64,000 nt of DNA from contig NC_017093.1 of NCBI RefSeq assembly GCF_000284295.1, positions 2,852,001-2,916,000 of the forward strand. The letters are read 5' to 3'. Below are positions 16,828-25,519 of the stretch, piece by piece. The DNA comes from Actinoplanes missouriensis 431. Its GTDB lineage: Bacteria; Actinomycetota; Actinomycetes; Mycobacteriales; Micromonosporaceae. Position 1 is the stretch's first letter, and each line of letters opens with the position of its first letter. The translations under genes were made by a program, and so were the position numbers. The notes beneath the pieces were generated by a model. The model ran no database searches and had not been told where the DNA came from. It saw only the letters and a program-made list of their open reading frames with translations.

Positions 16828-17688
16828 ATGGGTCTTCTGGACGGCAAGGTTGTGCTCATCACGGGGGCGGCCCGCGGGCAGGGACGCGCCCACGCGGTCG
16901 AGTCCGCACGGCACGGAGCGGATGTCATCATCACCGACATCGCCGCCCCGGTTGACAGCATTCCCTACGACCTGGCGGTCAAGGAGGACCTCGAGGAAAC
17001 CGCCCGGCTGGTGCAGGAGCAGGGCCGGCGCGCGATGACGAGCGTCGTCGACGTCCGCTCCCAGCAGGCCTTGGACGACGTCGTGGCGCGGGGCGTGGCC
17101 GAGTTCGGCAAGATCGACTGTTTGATCGCCAATGCCGGGATTCTGAGCATCGGCACTCTGTGGGAGATGGACGACAAGACCTGGCAGGACATGATCGACA
17201 TCAACCTGACCGGCGTCTGGCGGTCCGCCAAGGCGGTTCTGCCGCACATGGTCGAACGCCGGAGCGGTTCGATCGTGATGATCGCTTCGAGTAACGCCGA
17301 CGACCCGGATCCGGGCATCGGCCACTACACGGCGGCGAAGGCCGGAGTCGTCGGCCTGATGAAGAACTTCGCCGTGGAGGCCGCGCCCTTCAGCGTCCGG
17401 TGCAACGCCATCAAGCCCGGCTTCGTCGGCACCACGATGGTGGGATGGCAGGGCATGCTCGATCGTTACGCCGGTGGCGAGGGCGGCACCCTCGACCACA
17501 TGTACGCGGCCGGGTACTACTACAACGCCCTGCCCACCCCGATGCTCGAGCCGGATGCGGTCGCCCGGGTCGCGGTGTTCCTCAACTCTGAGCTCGCTGA
17601 ATTCGTCACCGGTCAGCACTTCTTCGTCGATGCCGGGCACTCGGTGCTGCCGCGTTCCAACATGGCCGCCGAGATCCCCACCGACTGA
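16828..17688 (+). CDS. Mycofactocin-dependent SDR-family dehydrogenase
   Basis: A 286-residue short-chain dehydrogenase of the mycofactocin-coupled subfamily. After the glycine motif TGAARGQGRAHA it has the extended segment DIAAPVDSIPYDLAVKEDL, an insertion seen in SDRs that keep NAD bound and pass electrons to mycofactocin. Active-site features IANAG, Ser in IASSN and YTAAK are present. The frame begins at ATG 16813, but GAAAGGAACACC makes ATG 16828 the better start. It lies 39 bases after the LLM gene and is followed by a hairpin. It probably oxidises an alcohol intermediate to a ketone. Confidence 0.92.
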   Translation: MGLLDGKVVLITGAARGQGRAHAVESARHGADVIITDIAAPVDSIPYDLAVKEDLEETARLVQEQGRRAMTSVVDVRSQQALDDVVARGVAEFGKIDCLIANAGILSIGTLWEMDDKTWQDMIDINLTGVWRSAKAVLPHMVERRSGSIVMIASSNADDPDPGIGHYTAAKAGVVGLMKNFAVEAAPFSVRCNAIKPGFVGTTMVGWQGMLDRYAGGEGGTLDHMYAAGYYYNALPTPMLEPDAVARVAVFLNSELAEFVTGQHFFVDAGHSVLPRSNMAAEIPTD

Positions 17689-17725
17689 CGGATCCGCCCG
17701 ATACCCCTGAAGTGGCCCCCTGGGC

Positions 17726-17760
17726 AAGCGGCGCCGAGCGGTATCCGCTCGGCGCCGCTT
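17726..17760. terminator. Perfect 16-bp hairpin terminator
   Basis: Arms AAGCGGCGCCGAGCGG and CCGCTCGGCGCCGCTT pair perfectly around the loop TAT. It lies 37 bases after the mycofactocin-type SDR gene and separates it from the aminotransferase unit. Confidence 0.8.
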
Positions 17761-17955
17761 CGCCATCCCCGCGGCGTGCCTGCGCCGTTGCCACCGATCG
17801 AAGCCTCACCGGCCCACCGGGACCTGGGCCGGCCCCTCACCGCAGCCCTCCCGAAGTGAAAGGCGTCCTGAGATGACGTTTCCCGGCGCCGGCCTCCGCG
17901 CCGCCGTGGTGTCACACGACAACCTGACCGTATCGACCGGGATCGGAGCCTGGGC

Positions 17956-19257
17956 ATGACCGCGAACCGGTACGAGCGTTCGAGGGCCGAGCTGGAGCGC
18001 GCGTACCGCAGCATCGGTGGTGCGGTCGGCTCCGGGATGCGGCGCTCGATGAAGCCGCATCAGTTGTTCTTCGACACGGCTGAGGGCAGCCGCGTCGTCG
18101 ACGTCGACGGCAACGAGTACGTGGACTACGTCCTCGGCTGGGGCCCGCTCCTGCTGGGACACCGCCACCCCCGGGTGGTGGCCGCGGTGACCGACCAGCT
18201 GCAGCGCGGCGACATGTTCGGCGCCGGCCACCGCCTCGAGTACGTGGCCGCGGAGAAGTTGCTGACCGCCCTCGGCTGGGCCGAGCGTCTGCTGTGGAGC
18301 AACACCGGCACCGAGGCGGTGCAGTCCGCACTGCGCCTGGCCCGCGCCGCGACCGGCCGCAATCTCGTGATCAAGATGGGCGGCGGCTACCACGGATGGC
18401 ATGACACCGTCCTGGCCAGCATCTATGACTACTCGGAAGCGCCTAAGCCGACCCCGCACTCACTGGGCCAGGCGCCGTCGTCGCTGCTCGACCTGCGGGT
18501 GGCCGCGTACGGCGATCTGGACGCCGCCACCGCGCTGTTCGAGGCCGAGCGGGGCAATGTCGCGGCCGTGCTGGTCGACCCGGTGTCGTCGAACACCGGC
18601 ACCGTGACCCCGCCGCCCGGATATCTCGAAGGTCTGCGGGAGCTGTGTGACACCCACGGCGCATTGCTGATCTTCGACGAGGTGGTCACCGGTCTGCGGA
18701 CCGGGCTGGCCGGCGTGGCCGGTCGTCCGGGCGGCGTCGTGCCGGACCTGGCCACCTACGGCAAGGCCATCGGCAGCGGGTTCCCGGTGGCAGCGGTGGC
18801 GGGCCGGGGCGAGGTGATCGATCTGGTGGTCGAGGGGGTGTCGCACTCGGGCACCTACAACTCCCACCCGCTGTCGATGGCCGCGGTGGCGGCGACCATC
18901 GACGTGTTGTCCGAGCCCGGCGTCTACGACCGCCTGAACAGCACGGCGAGCCAGCTCGTCGCCGGCTTCACCGCGGCGGCGGCCGAGACCGGCCACACGA
19001 TCGCGGTGAACGCGCTGGGCACGATCGTCCAGGTGGTCGCCGGCGTCGATCAGATCAACAGTCCGTACGACTACCTCGTGGGTGACTGGGAGTACGGCGA
19101 TCTGCTCAACGAGGAACTCACGGCACGTGGCGTGTTCTGCCTTCCCGGCGGCCGGTTCTTCCTCTCGACCGCCCACACCGCCGGCGACATCGCGCACACC
19201 GTCGACGCCGTCCGGTCCGCCATGCAGGCGATCCGCAAGCCGCACCGGGCCGGGTGA
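17956..19257 (+). CDS. Class III aminotransferase (GSA-aminomutase-like)
   Basis: A 433-residue PLP enzyme of the class III fold. The PLP-binding pattern is complete: SNTGTEAVQSALRLAR binds phosphate, Asp241 in IFDEVVTG contacts the ring nitrogen, and Lys270 in ATYGKAIGSGFP is the Schiff-base lysine. The closest recognisable subgroup is glutamate-1-semialdehyde aminomutase-like, but a tetrapyrrole role is unlikely in this setting. An omega-transaminase that turns an amine into a ketone or aldehyde fits the oxidative neighbours better. GGAG lies upstream of the ATG. It begins a rightward unit with the hydrolase and the Baeyer-Villiger-type enzyme. Confidence 0.87.
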   Translation: MTANRYERSRAELERAYRSIGGAVGSGMRRSMKPHQLFFDTAEGSRVVDVDGNEYVDYVLGWGPLLLGHRHPRVVAAVTDQLQRGDMFGAGHRLEYVAAEKLLTALGWAERLLWSNTGTEAVQSALRLARAATGRNLVIKMGGGYHGWHDTVLASIYDYSEAPKPTPHSLGQAPSSLLDLRVAAYGDLDAATALFEAERGNVAAVLVDPVSSNTGTVTPPPGYLEGLRELCDTHGALLIFDEVVTGLRTGLAGVAGRPGGVVPDLATYGKAIGSGFPVAAVAGRGEVIDLVVEGVSHSGTYNSHPLSMAAVAATIDVLSEPGVYDRLNSTASQLVAGFTAAAAETGHTIAVNALGTIVQVVAGVDQINSPYDYLVGDWEYGDLLNEELTARGVFCLPGGRFFLSTAHTAGDIAHTVDAVRSAMQAIRKPHRAG

Positions 19258-19323
19258 GGTCGCGGGCGCATGTCGATTCCAACCATCTTCCCTACGCACC
19301 AGCGGCCCCGAGGAGCATCCACC

Positions 19324-19425
19324 ATGCCGACGAACGAACCCCCTGCCGACGCGAACCGGTCGGCGGACCGGTTCCTGGAGAACCGCAGACCTCACCCGGC
19401 GATGCCGGCCGGCGCCGCGGGCTGA
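19324..19425 (+). CDS. Putative 33-residue peptide
   Basis: A short frame with a good ribosome binding site (CGAGGAGCATCCACC then ATG), starting 67 bases after the aminotransferase gene and ending 12 bases before the hydrolase start. The product starts MPTNEPPADANRSADRFLEN and ends in a Pro/Ala/Gly-rich tail. It has no Cys and no membrane segment. I recognise no family. It could be a leader peptide that couples translation to the hydrolase, a small functional protein, or chance. Confidence 0.4.
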   Translation: MPTNEPPADANRSADRFLENRRPHPAMPAGAAG

Positions 19426-19436
19426 GGGGCGCAACC

Positions 19437-20315
19437 ATGTCTGTTGACAACGCCACGCCGGTGGCGGACAGCGGCACCACCATCGACCGGCAGGGGTCGG
19501 TCGACGTGAACGGCCGTACTGTTCGGTACTTCACCTCCAGCGGATTCGGCGAGGACCGCTCCCCGGTCGTTCTGGTCCACGGCACGGGTGGCAGCACCTA
19601 CAGCCACTTCCCGTTCCTGTTCCCCATGCTGGCCACCGCGCAGCCGGTGATCTCCGTCGACCTGGCCACCCCGGACGGGCCACCGGAAGAGGGCGCCGTC
19701 CGGCTGGCGGAACAGGTCGCCGCGGTCATCGAGGAGACCGCGGGGGGCCGGCCGGTGACCCTGGCCGGTTATTCGCTCGGCTCGGTCGTGGCGGCGGCCA
19801 CGGCCGCCTCGCGGCCTGATCTTGCCGGGGGACTGATCATGTTCTCGGGCTGGCTCAAGACCGACGCCCAGCAACGCCTCCGCAACGATCTCTGGCATCG
19901 CCTGCGGGCCGACGACCCGGATGCGCTGCGGAGCTTCCACGTCTACTGCGCCTTCAGCGCCGGATTCCTCGCCGTGTGTGCGCCCAGCGACATCGAGGCC
20001 CTGATCGCGTCCGCTCCGTTCGACGACGACACCGCCAAGCAGATGGAGATCAACCGGGCCGTCGACCTGACGCCGATCGTCGGTGACATCGCCTGTCCGA
20101 CACTGATCGTCGCCGGCACCGAAGACCAGATGACGCCGTACCGCCAGTCGAAAGCGTTGTTCGGGGCGATCACCGACGCGCGCTTCACGGACGTCACCTC
20201 CGGGCACGCCATGGTTCTCGAACGGCCGGCCGAGATGTTGCATCTGGCCACCACGTTCAACGCCGACCCGCACCGGTTCCCGGCCGGAACCATCCTTCCC
20301 CGCCGTCACCCGTAA
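19437..20315 (+). CDS. Alpha/beta hydrolase
   Basis: A 292-residue alpha/beta hydrolase-fold protein. The oxyanion region is VVLVHGTGGSTYSH, the nucleophile elbow GYSLGS, the acid probably the Asp in AGTEDQM and the base the His in SGHAMVLERP. ATG 19437 has GAGGGGC upstream; the frame extends further but without a better start. It is followed 25 bases later by a Baeyer-Villiger-type monooxygenase, a pairing seen in ketone degradation pathways where the hydrolase opens the ester or lactone product. That role is inferred from position. No signal peptide, so cytoplasmic. Confidence 0.85.
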   Translation: MSVDNATPVADSGTTIDRQGSVDVNGRTVRYFTSSGFGEDRSPVVLVHGTGGSTYSHFPFLFPMLATAQPVISVDLATPDGPPEEGAVRLAEQVAAVIEETAGGRPVTLAGYSLGSVVAAATAASRPDLAGGLIMFSGWLKTDAQQRLRNDLWHRLRADDPDALRSFHVYCAFSAGFLAVCAPSDIEALIASAPFDDDTAKQMEINRAVDLTPIVGDIACPTLIVAGTEDQMTPYRQSKALFGAITDARFTDVTSGHAMVLERPAEMLHLATTFNADPHRFPAGTILPRRHP

Positions 20316-20340
20316 CCTGTCGCGACCGTAGGAGCTCGCC

Positions 20341-21846
20341 ATGCCCGAACACTCCCAGTCAGCTGACGACCCGCTGCGCGACGTCGAGATCATCGTCGTC
20401 GGCGCGGGCTTCTCCGGCCTCGGCCTCGGCATTCAGCTGAAACGCCGCGGGCACGAGTCGTTCGTGATCCTGGAGCGCGCCGACGACGTCGGAGGATCCT
20501 GGCGCGACAACACCTATCCCGGTGTCGCCTGCGACGTCCCGTCGCCGCTGTACTCCTTCTCGTTCCGTACCAATCCGTCGTGGTCGCGCATGTACTCGCC
20601 GGGCCCGGAGATCTTCGACTACCTGAAGGACGCAGCCGCAGAGGAAGGCCTGCGGCCGCACCTGCGGTTCGGCGCCGACATGCTCGACGCCCGGTGGGAC
20701 GAGAACGCCAAGCGCTGGACCGTGCGGACCCCGCGCGGAGAGTTCCGCAGCGAGATCCTGGTGTCCGCCACCGGGCACCTCACCGATGTCAAATACCCCG
20801 AGATCCCCGGCCTGGACACCTTCCCCGGTGACCTGTTCCACTCGGCGCGCTGGAACCACGACATCCCGCTCGAGGGCAAACGGATCGGCGTCGTCGGCAC
20901 CGGTGCGTCGGCCGTGCAGATCGTTCCTCAGCTGGCCGGGCTTGCGGAGCGGCTGGTCGTCTTCCAGCGCTCGGCGCCGTACATCCGGCCGCGCAACGAC
21001 CGAGCCTTCAGCGTCGCCGAGAAGCGGCTGTTCCAGCGGGACGAGCGCAGCGTCGAGGAGTTGCGCGAACTGCTGTTCTGGACCAACGACTACTTCTTCG
21101 CCTCACGACGGATGCTTCCCGGGTTCATCGACGAGATGCGCGCGCACACGCTGAACCACCTGGCCACCCAGGTCCCCGACCCGGACCTGCGTGCCAAGCT
21201 GACGCCCGACTACGAGGTCGGCTGCAAGCGGGTGCTCGCGTCGGACGACTACTATCCCGCCCTGCTCAAGCCGAACGTCGAGCTCGAGGCGGCGGCGTTC
21301 GACCGCGTCGAGGGACAGACGGTCGTCAGTTCCGCGGGGAACTCGTTCGACCTCGACGTGCTGGTCTTCGCGACCGGATTCGAGACCTACGACCTGCCGT
21401 CCGCGCACCGGATCCACGGCCGCGGAGGTCTCGCGCTCAGCGACCACTGGGCCGGCGGCATGCAGGCGTACAACTCCACCGCGGTGACCGGCTTTCCCAA
21501 CATGTTCCTGGTCAACGGGCCGGGTACAAGCTTGGGGCACAACTCCATCATCTACATGATCGAGGCGCAGGTCGATCACATCCTCGCGGCGCTGGAGTGG
21601 CGCGCGCTCAACGGCGGGGCCGTCCTGGAGGTCAGCGCCGAGGCCGAGGAGCAGTACGCCCACCGGCTCGACACCCTGGCGGCCGGGACGGTGAACCTGC
21701 GCGGAGGGTGCAGCAGCTGGTACGTCGACCCCCGGAACGGGCGCGCGACGCTGACCTGGCCCGACGTGGCACACCGGTTCCGTGACCAGTGCGCCGCGTT
21801 CGACGCGACGGCCTACGGAGTCGCCGCTGCCGCCGACCGGAGCTGA
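20341..21846 (+). CDS. Flavin-containing (Baeyer-Villiger-type) monooxygenase
   Basis: A 501-residue FAD/NADPH monooxygenase. The N-terminal FAD motif reads VVGAGFSGLGLG, the NADPH motif VVGTGASAVQI begins near residue 184, and between them FPGDLFHSARW (161-171) matches the FxGxxxHxxxW fingerprint of type I Baeyer-Villiger monooxygenases. It should insert oxygen next to a ketone carbonyl, giving an ester or lactone. The start follows GTAGGAGCTCGCC. With the hydrolase upstream and alcohol dehydrogenases nearby, ketone cleavage is the natural reading. A hairpin follows at 21907. Confidence 0.9.
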   Translation: MPEHSQSADDPLRDVEIIVVGAGFSGLGLGIQLKRRGHESFVILERADDVGGSWRDNTYPGVACDVPSPLYSFSFRTNPSWSRMYSPGPEIFDYLKDAAAEEGLRPHLRFGADMLDARWDENAKRWTVRTPRGEFRSEILVSATGHLTDVKYPEIPGLDTFPGDLFHSARWNHDIPLEGKRIGVVGTGASAVQIVPQLAGLAERLVVFQRSAPYIRPRNDRAFSVAEKRLFQRDERSVEELRELLFWTNDYFFASRRMLPGFIDEMRAHTLNHLATQVPDPDLRAKLTPDYEVGCKRVLASDDYYPALLKPNVELEAAAFDRVEGQTVVSSAGNSFDLDVLVFATGFETYDLPSAHRIHGRGGLALSDHWAGGMQAYNSTAVTGFPNMFLVNGPGTSLGHNSIIYMIEAQVDHILAALEWRALNGGAVLEVSAEAEEQYAHRLDTLAAGTVNLRGGCSSWYVDPRNGRATLTWPDVAHRFRDQCAAFDATAYGVAAAADRS

Positions 21847-21906
21847 TCGACCGGGTTCGGGCACGCATCGCTGATCGGCGTCAGCACATCGCAACCGGCA
21901 GGAGAC

Positions 21907-21940
21907 GGGCCGGCCCTGAGTAACCGCGCAGGGCCGGCCC
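21907..21940. terminator. Perfect 12-bp hairpin terminator
   Basis: GGGCCGGCCCTG and CAGGGCCGGCCC form a perfect stem around a 10-base loop, 60 bases after the Baeyer-Villiger-type gene. It closes the aminotransferase-hydrolase-monooxygenase unit. Confidence 0.75.
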
Positions 21941-22061
21941 GCTGCCGTACGGCACCGATGGTCGACCTCATGGCGTGCGCACACAATCGCGGTGGATACG
22001 CGCTCGACCACACTCGTTTCTGCAGCACAGACCACGCGCAGAATTCTTTGGAGCTGGCGAA

Positions 22062-22571
22062 ATGCAGATCACGACGGCACATTTGAGCAGCCGCACCGAG
22101 CCACTTGAGCTCCGCCGCGTCTACGGTTGTTTCCCCACGGGCGTGGCCGCGGTCTGCGCTCTGGGTGAGGACGGCACCGCGAACGGCATGGCGGTCAGCT
22201 CGTTCACCACCGTTTCTCTCGACCCGCCGCTGGTCTCGGTCAGCATGCAGTCGACGTCGACCACCTGGCCCGTGCTGAGGCAGGCGCCCACGCTCGGCGT
22301 CAGTGTCCTCGCCCATGGGCAGAAGGCCGCCGCTGCGGCGTTGGCCGCCCGGGGTATCGACCGGTTCGCGAACGTACCGCACCTGACGACACCGTCCGGG
22401 GCTGTTCTGATCGATGGCGCCACCGCCTGGATGGAGTGCGCTGTCGAAGCCGAGCACGTGGCCGGGGATCACACGATTGTTCTGCTGCGGGTGCACACCA
22501 GCGCAGGCGACCCGGCGCGGGCTCCGCTGGTCTTTCACGGCAGCCGTTTCCACGGCCTACAAGAACTGTGA
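22062..22571 (+). CDS. Flavin reductase-like protein, second paralogue
   Basis: A 169-residue split-barrel flavoprotein clearly homologous to the protein at 6936 over its whole length. It shares GCFPTGVAAVCA, the VSLDPPLV segment, STTWP, GAVLIDGATAW and GDH followed by VLLRV. GGAGCTGGCGAA precedes the ATG. It should supply reduced flavin to a monooxygenase such as the LLM enzyme, or act on a related substrate. The two copies bracket the mycofactocin region and have diverged well beyond recent duplication. It stands alone between a terminator and the cupin gene. Confidence 0.85.
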   Translation: MQITTAHLSSRTEPLELRRVYGCFPTGVAAVCALGEDGTANGMAVSSFTTVSLDPPLVSVSMQSTSTTWPVLRQAPTLGVSVLAHGQKAAAAALAARGIDRFANVPHLTTPSGAVLIDGATAWMECAVEAEHVAGDHTIVLLRVHTSAGDPARAPLVFHGSRFHGLQEL

Positions 22572-22717
22572 GCCGGAGTCTTCGGCGGGGAGCACTGGCA
22601 TCCGCGTCGTAGGCGTTGGCACCCCACACCAATCCTGAGCAGGGTCACCCCTTGCACAGTTGCCTGCGACACCGGATGACCGGTGGCGCACGGGTCCGAG
22701 CGGAAGAGACAGAGCGC

Positions 22718-23056
22718 ATGGTGAGTGGAAGCTTCAGGCCGGCCGAGATGGCACTCGAGCCGTACCCGACCGACCCCGGCCGCCTCAGCCACGGTGCTGA
22801 GATCAACGCCGCGATGCTGTGGCACCGTGACAACGGCGAGCTCGGCGCGGTGTGGGAGATGACGCCCGGCGTCCTCGACGACGTCGACGGCGACGAGTCG
22901 TTCGTCATCCTGAGCGGGAAGGCGCGCATCGACTTCCCCGACGGGCGCGTCCTCGACCTCGGCCCCAGCGACGCCGCGGTCCTCAGCAAGGGCGACCCCT
23001 GCCGGTGGACGACCCTGGAGACCGTACGCAAGGTGGTCGTCTTCCGCCTCGCCTGA
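22718..23056 (+). CDS. Small cupin-domain protein
   Basis: A 112-residue single-domain cupin. Conserved features are the VWEMTPGVLDDVDGDESFVILSG strand pair, where the usual His-rich metal motif is largely replaced, followed by IDFPDGRVLDLGPSDAAVL and GDPCRW. The poor metal-ligand set suggests a binding or regulatory cupin rather than a dioxygenase. ATG 22718 follows GGAAGAGACAG; the frame runs on upstream without a better start. It is followed by a hairpin and then the P450 gene. A link to the pathway is positional only. Confidence 0.7.
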   Translation: MVSGSFRPAEMALEPYPTDPGRLSHGAEINAAMLWHRDNGELGAVWEMTPGVLDDVDGDESFVILSGKARIDFPDGRVLDLGPSDAAVLSKGDPCRWTTLETVRKVVVFRLA

Positions 23057-23067
23057 TTCGGCGGGCC

Positions 23068-23106
23068 GCCGCGCTGTCCGGTGACATCCCGGACGGGCAG
23101 CGCGGC
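23068..23106. terminator. Hairpin terminator after the cupin gene
   Basis: GCCGCGCTG (23068-23076) pairs with CAGCGCGGC (23098-23106), and the inner bases TCCGG/CCGGA extend the stem past a small bulge. It begins 11 bases after the cupin stop. Confidence 0.55.
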
Positions 23107-23208
23107 GATGGCACCTCACACCGATCGCCTGGCATGCTTCCTCTATCCGGTGCCTCCGCGGCTCGTGACACTGAAGTCGCCGTGGCCGCCATGCGAGGAA
23201 GGCGAACG

Positions 23209-24546
23209 ATGACGGATCTGCACGAAACAGCTCCTTCGCCGTCGCGCCAGGCGCCGTTGCCCCCGGGAATTCCGCGCCGAGTCCCGGCGATCGCGCTCAC
23301 CGTGCTTCTGAGCCGTTTTCAGCACCTGCTCATGCCGCTGCTGCACCGTCGCTACGGCGACCTCTTCCACATGCGGGTGTTCCCGGAGGGCGACGTCGTG
23401 CAGATGTGCGACATCGAGCAGATCAAGCAGGTGTTCTCCGGACCGGCCTCGGTGTTTCACGCGGGGGAAGGCAACATCGCGCTCAAGCCGATCATGGGGG
23501 AGCACTCGGTTCTCGTCACCGACGAGGACGTGCATCTGCGCGCTCGCAAACTGTTGATGCCCGCTTTCAACGGTGCGGCGCTGCGTGGATACCGCACCAT
23601 GATGACCGACGTCGCCGAGGCCGAGGCGGACACCTGGCGTGCCGGACGCCCCTTCAGCGCGCACGACCGGATGCGAGCGCTCACCTTCGAGATCATCTTG
23701 CGCGTCGTCTTCGGGGTCAGCGAAGGACCGCGCCTCGACGAACTGCGCGCGCTGCTGCTGTCCGTGACGCAGATCGGCACCCTCCAGGTCCTCGCCTGGC
23801 AGAGTCCTCGGCTGTATCGCTTCGGCCCGTGGCGCGCCCTCGCCGAAAAGGAACAGCGGAGCAACGAACTGCTTCTCGACGAGATCCGGGAACGGCGTAC
23901 CGCCCCGGACCTGGCCGCACGCACCGATGTCCTGTCGAAGCTTCTGACGGTGCCGGCGGACGGTTCGCCGATGTCCGACCAGGAACTGCGCGATCAGCTG
24001 ATCACCTTGCTGCTCGCCGGGCACGAGACCACCGCCACCGCACTGGCCTGGGCATTCCACGAACTGGCACATGACCCGGCGCGGCTCGATCGCGCTACCG
24101 CCGCCGCCGACACCGGCGATGACGCTTACCTGGAGGCGGTCGTCAAGGAAGCGATGCGGCTGCGCCCGGTCGTCAGCGAGGTGGGACGCAAACTCACCGA
24201 GCCCGTCGAGATCGGCGGCTATCGTATCCCGGCCGGCTGGACCGTCATGCCGTCCATCCAGCTGGTGCACCAGGATTCCCGGCACTACGACGACCCGGGC
24301 GAGTTCCGGCCGGAACGATTCCTCGGCGCCGACGCCCCCGCATCGGGAGCCTGGTTTCCCTTCGGCGGTGGAGTACGCCGCTGCCTGGGTGCGGGCTTCT
24401 CCCTCATCGAGGCCACTGTCGTGCTCCGCGTGATCCTGTCGCGTTTCACGATCACCCCCGACCGGCCCCGCCGTGAGAGCGCCCGGCCGCACACCATCGG
24501 TGTGGTGCCGGCACGCGGTTCCCGTATCGTCGTGCGTCCCCGGTAG
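23209..24546 (+). CDS. Cytochrome P450
   Basis: A 445-residue soluble bacterial P450 with all key motifs. The I-helix oxygen-activating AGHETT is at about 260-265, the K-helix ExxR is in EAMRLRP, and the haem-binding loop FPFGGGVRRCLGAG has the thiolate near Cys392. It should hydroxylate a hydrophobic substrate using external ferredoxin/reductase; neither partner gene is in the window. GAGGAAGGCGAACG precedes ATG 23209. The N-terminal Pro-rich stretch has no membrane anchor. Its place suggests the first oxygenation step of the pathway, creating an alcohol for a dehydrogenase. Confidence 0.93.
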   Translation: MTDLHETAPSPSRQAPLPPGIPRRVPAIALTVLLSRFQHLLMPLLHRRYGDLFHMRVFPEGDVVQMCDIEQIKQVFSGPASVFHAGEGNIALKPIMGEHSVLVTDEDVHLRARKLLMPAFNGAALRGYRTMMTDVAEAEADTWRAGRPFSAHDRMRALTFEIILRVVFGVSEGPRLDELRALLLSVTQIGTLQVLAWQSPRLYRFGPWRALAEKEQRSNELLLDEIRERRTAPDLAARTDVLSKLLTVPADGSPMSDQELRDQLITLLLAGHETTATALAWAFHELAHDPARLDRATAAADTGDDAYLEAVVKEAMRLRPVVSEVGRKLTEPVEIGGYRIPAGWTVMPSIQLVHQDSRHYDDPGEFRPERFLGADAPASGAWFPFGGGVRRCLGAGFSLIEATVVLRVILSRFTITPDRPRRESARPHTIGVVPARGSRIVVRPR

Positions 24547-24709
24547 ACCATTCCGGCGATCCATTGCCGTCCCGATTCATAAATGCAACCGAACTCTGTC
24601 CCGGTGTCGCTGCGGGTGGATTTCCTGGCAGCTCGGCCCAATCGTCACCTGTCTTCGCGCGCACATACTTCCGAGAGGCGTCACATGGCCCCTCATCGAA
24701 GGATTCAAG

Positions 24710-25483
24710 ATGGCACAGCGAATGCAAGGAAAGATTGCGCTCGTCAGCGGGGCGGCCCGGGGGCAGGGGGCGTCGCACGCTCGTTTGCTCGCTGCTGAAG
24801 GAGCCGCCGTCCTCTGCACCGACATCCTCGACGATCTCGGTCAGGGAACGGTTGCTGCCATCCGTAAGGATGGCGGCGTGGCCGAGTTCCTGCACCTCGA
24901 CGTCCGGTCGAGTGCAGATTGGGAGGCTGCCGTCGGGTATGCCGAGAAGACCTGGGGAAAGCTGGACGTTCTGATCAACAACGCCGGCATCGTGGCGATG
25001 GCGGGCGTTGCCGACTGCTCCGACGAGGAGTGGACGAACACCATTGCGGTCAACCAGACCGGCCCGTTCCTCGGCACGCGCGCGGCGATCCCGGCGTTCC
25101 GCCGCGCGGGCGGTGGCGTCATCGTCAACACCGCCTCCATTCAGGCGGTGCGTAGTTCCTGGGGTTATGCCGCCTACCAGATTTCCAAGGCCGCCGTGAT
25201 TTCTTTGACCAAGACGACGGCGATTGAGTACGGCATCGAGAACATCCGTGCCAACGCCGTCTGCCCCTCCGCCGTCGATACCGCGATGCTGGCCTCAGAA
25301 ATGGAGATCTTCGCGGACAATCCGTATTTCGACTTCGAGCGCGACTACCTCTCCCGTGTGCCGATCGGTAATCGAGTGGCGCAGCCTGAGGAGATCTCGA
25401 CGGTTGTCCTTCACCTGGCGTCGGACGACTCGGCTTTCACCACCGGCCTGGTGTACCAGGTTGACGGCGGCTTCGGGATCTGA
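24710..25483 (+). CDS. SDR-family oxidoreductase (hydroxysteroid dehydrogenase-like)
   Basis: A 257-residue classical short-chain dehydrogenase. It shows SGAARGQGASHA for cofactor binding, INNAG, the catalytic Ser in NTASIQ, YQISK, and the ending VDGGFGI. It resembles 3-alpha/20-beta-hydroxysteroid dehydrogenases and lacks the mycofactocin-type insertion, so ordinary NAD(P) turnover is likely. The start follows GAAGGATTCAAG; the second in-frame ATG, at 24722, is possible. It ends the rightward series before a strong bidirectional hairpin. Confidence 0.88.
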   Translation: MAQRMQGKIALVSGAARGQGASHARLLAAEGAAVLCTDILDDLGQGTVAAIRKDGGVAEFLHLDVRSSADWEAAVGYAEKTWGKLDVLINNAGIVAMAGVADCSDEEWTNTIAVNQTGPFLGTRAAIPAFRRAGGGVIVNTASIQAVRSSWGYAAYQISKAAVISLTKTTAIEYGIENIRANAVCPSAVDTAMLASEMEIFADNPYFDFERDYLSRVPIGNRVAQPEEISTVVLHLASDDSAFTTGLVYQVDGGFGI

Positions 25484-25519
25484 ATCCTGCCTCGATCGTG
25501 AAGAGACCTGGTGAGGTGC

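Noticed and set aside
22590..22625. Two TGGCA half-sites before the cupin gene similar to the mft operator arms
   Set aside because: They are in the same orientation with no matching inverted halves, so they do not form the palindrome seen at 15402-15439.
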